The notes beneath the pieces were generated by a model. The model worked only from the letters and a program-made list of their open reading frames with translations, was not told where the DNA came from and did not search any database. A stretch of DNA of 12,955 nucleotides, from positions 1 to 12,955 of the forward strand of contig DASRSS010000156.1 in assembly GCA_035656335.1 (NCBI GenBank). The letters run 5' to 3'. The stretch comes from DASRSS01 sp035656335. GTDB taxonomy: Bacteria; Actinomycetota; Actinomycetes; Mycobacteriales; Jatrophihabitantaceae. Below, one piece after another: positions 12,928 through 12,955 of the stretch. The translations under genes were made by a program, and so were the position numbers. Position 1 is the first letter of the stretch. Every line of letters begins with the position of its first letter.

Positions 12928-12955
12928 ATGGACGCCAACGAACCCGGACACGAGC
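12928..12955 (+). CDS. Start of an unidentified gene downstream of arcA (truncated by window end)
   Basis: Only nine codons are visible (MDANEPGHE), too few to name a family. The ATG is preceded by the purine-rich GAGGAAGAGAGAAGG, a strong ribosome binding site ending 5 nt upstream. GTG at 12925 is an alternative in the same frame. The 31-nt gap and absence of a terminator suggest co-transcription with arcA. Confidence 0.55.

Noticed and set aside
10019..12938. Minus-strand open frames 10019-11809 and 11490-12938
   Set aside because: The first reads the permease in a wrong frame, and the second is antisense to arcA, which has a complete set of catalytic motifs.
1..12955. CRISPR array, insertion sequence, integrase or riboswitch
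   Set aside because: No regularly spaced repeats, no transposase or integrase motifs, and no recognisable riboswitch core were seen on either strand.

Overview
The window reads as a high-GC actinobacterial chromosome. It opens with the 3' end of an oligoribonuclease gene (orn) followed by tRNA-His, an arrangement I recall from mycobacteria and streptomycetes. All genes use GC-rich codons, GTG starts are used, and two promoters sit so close to their start codons that the mRNAs are probably leaderless. Pseudonocardiales-like is a guess; the phylum is the only level I would defend. No transposase, integrase or CRISPR array is visible.

Layout from left to right. (1) Conserved edge: orn 3' end, a 9-bp hairpin, and tRNA-His(GTG) with encoded CCA. 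(2) A leftward operon in transcription order arcB (ornithine carbamoyltransferase), arcC (carbamate kinase) and a 917-aa P2-type cation ATPase. Its junctions are 2 nt and 8 nt, and the ATPase stop codon lies inside the 3' end of tRNA-His. (3) A 339-bp intergenic region, 5019-5357, with four inverted repeats and a possible arcB promoter. (4) A leftward two-gene membrane redox unit: a DoxX-Rieske fusion protein and a small haem-b-type membrane protein whose start overlaps its partner's stop (ATGA). (5) Divergent from it, a rightward OmpR-type response regulator and histidine kinase, also joined by ATGA. (6) A leftward pair, an APC-family amino acid antiporter (arcD-like) and a dimethylargininase (ddaH), 4 nt apart. 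(7) Divergent from the permease, arcA (arginine deiminase), then the first codons of an unidentified gene cut by the window end.

Together these encode a complete arginine deiminase (ADI) pathway: arginine uptake in exchange for ornithine (ArcD), arginine to citrulline plus ammonia (ArcA), citrulline to ornithine plus carbamoyl phosphate (ArcB), and carbamoyl phosphate plus ADP to ATP (ArcC). DdaH would add methylarginines as a second source of citrulline. The ion pump behind carbamate kinase is a plausible consumer of the ATP made. The DoxX-Rieske/cytochrome pair and its own two-component system lie in the middle of the ADI genes and look like an undescribed quinol- or sulfur-linked electron-transfer module. 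Sequences resembling the DosR/DevR dormancy box lie upstream of arcA at about the distance expected for activation, so I infer a low-oxygen or energy-starvation survival island. The regulator that would bind them is not in this window.
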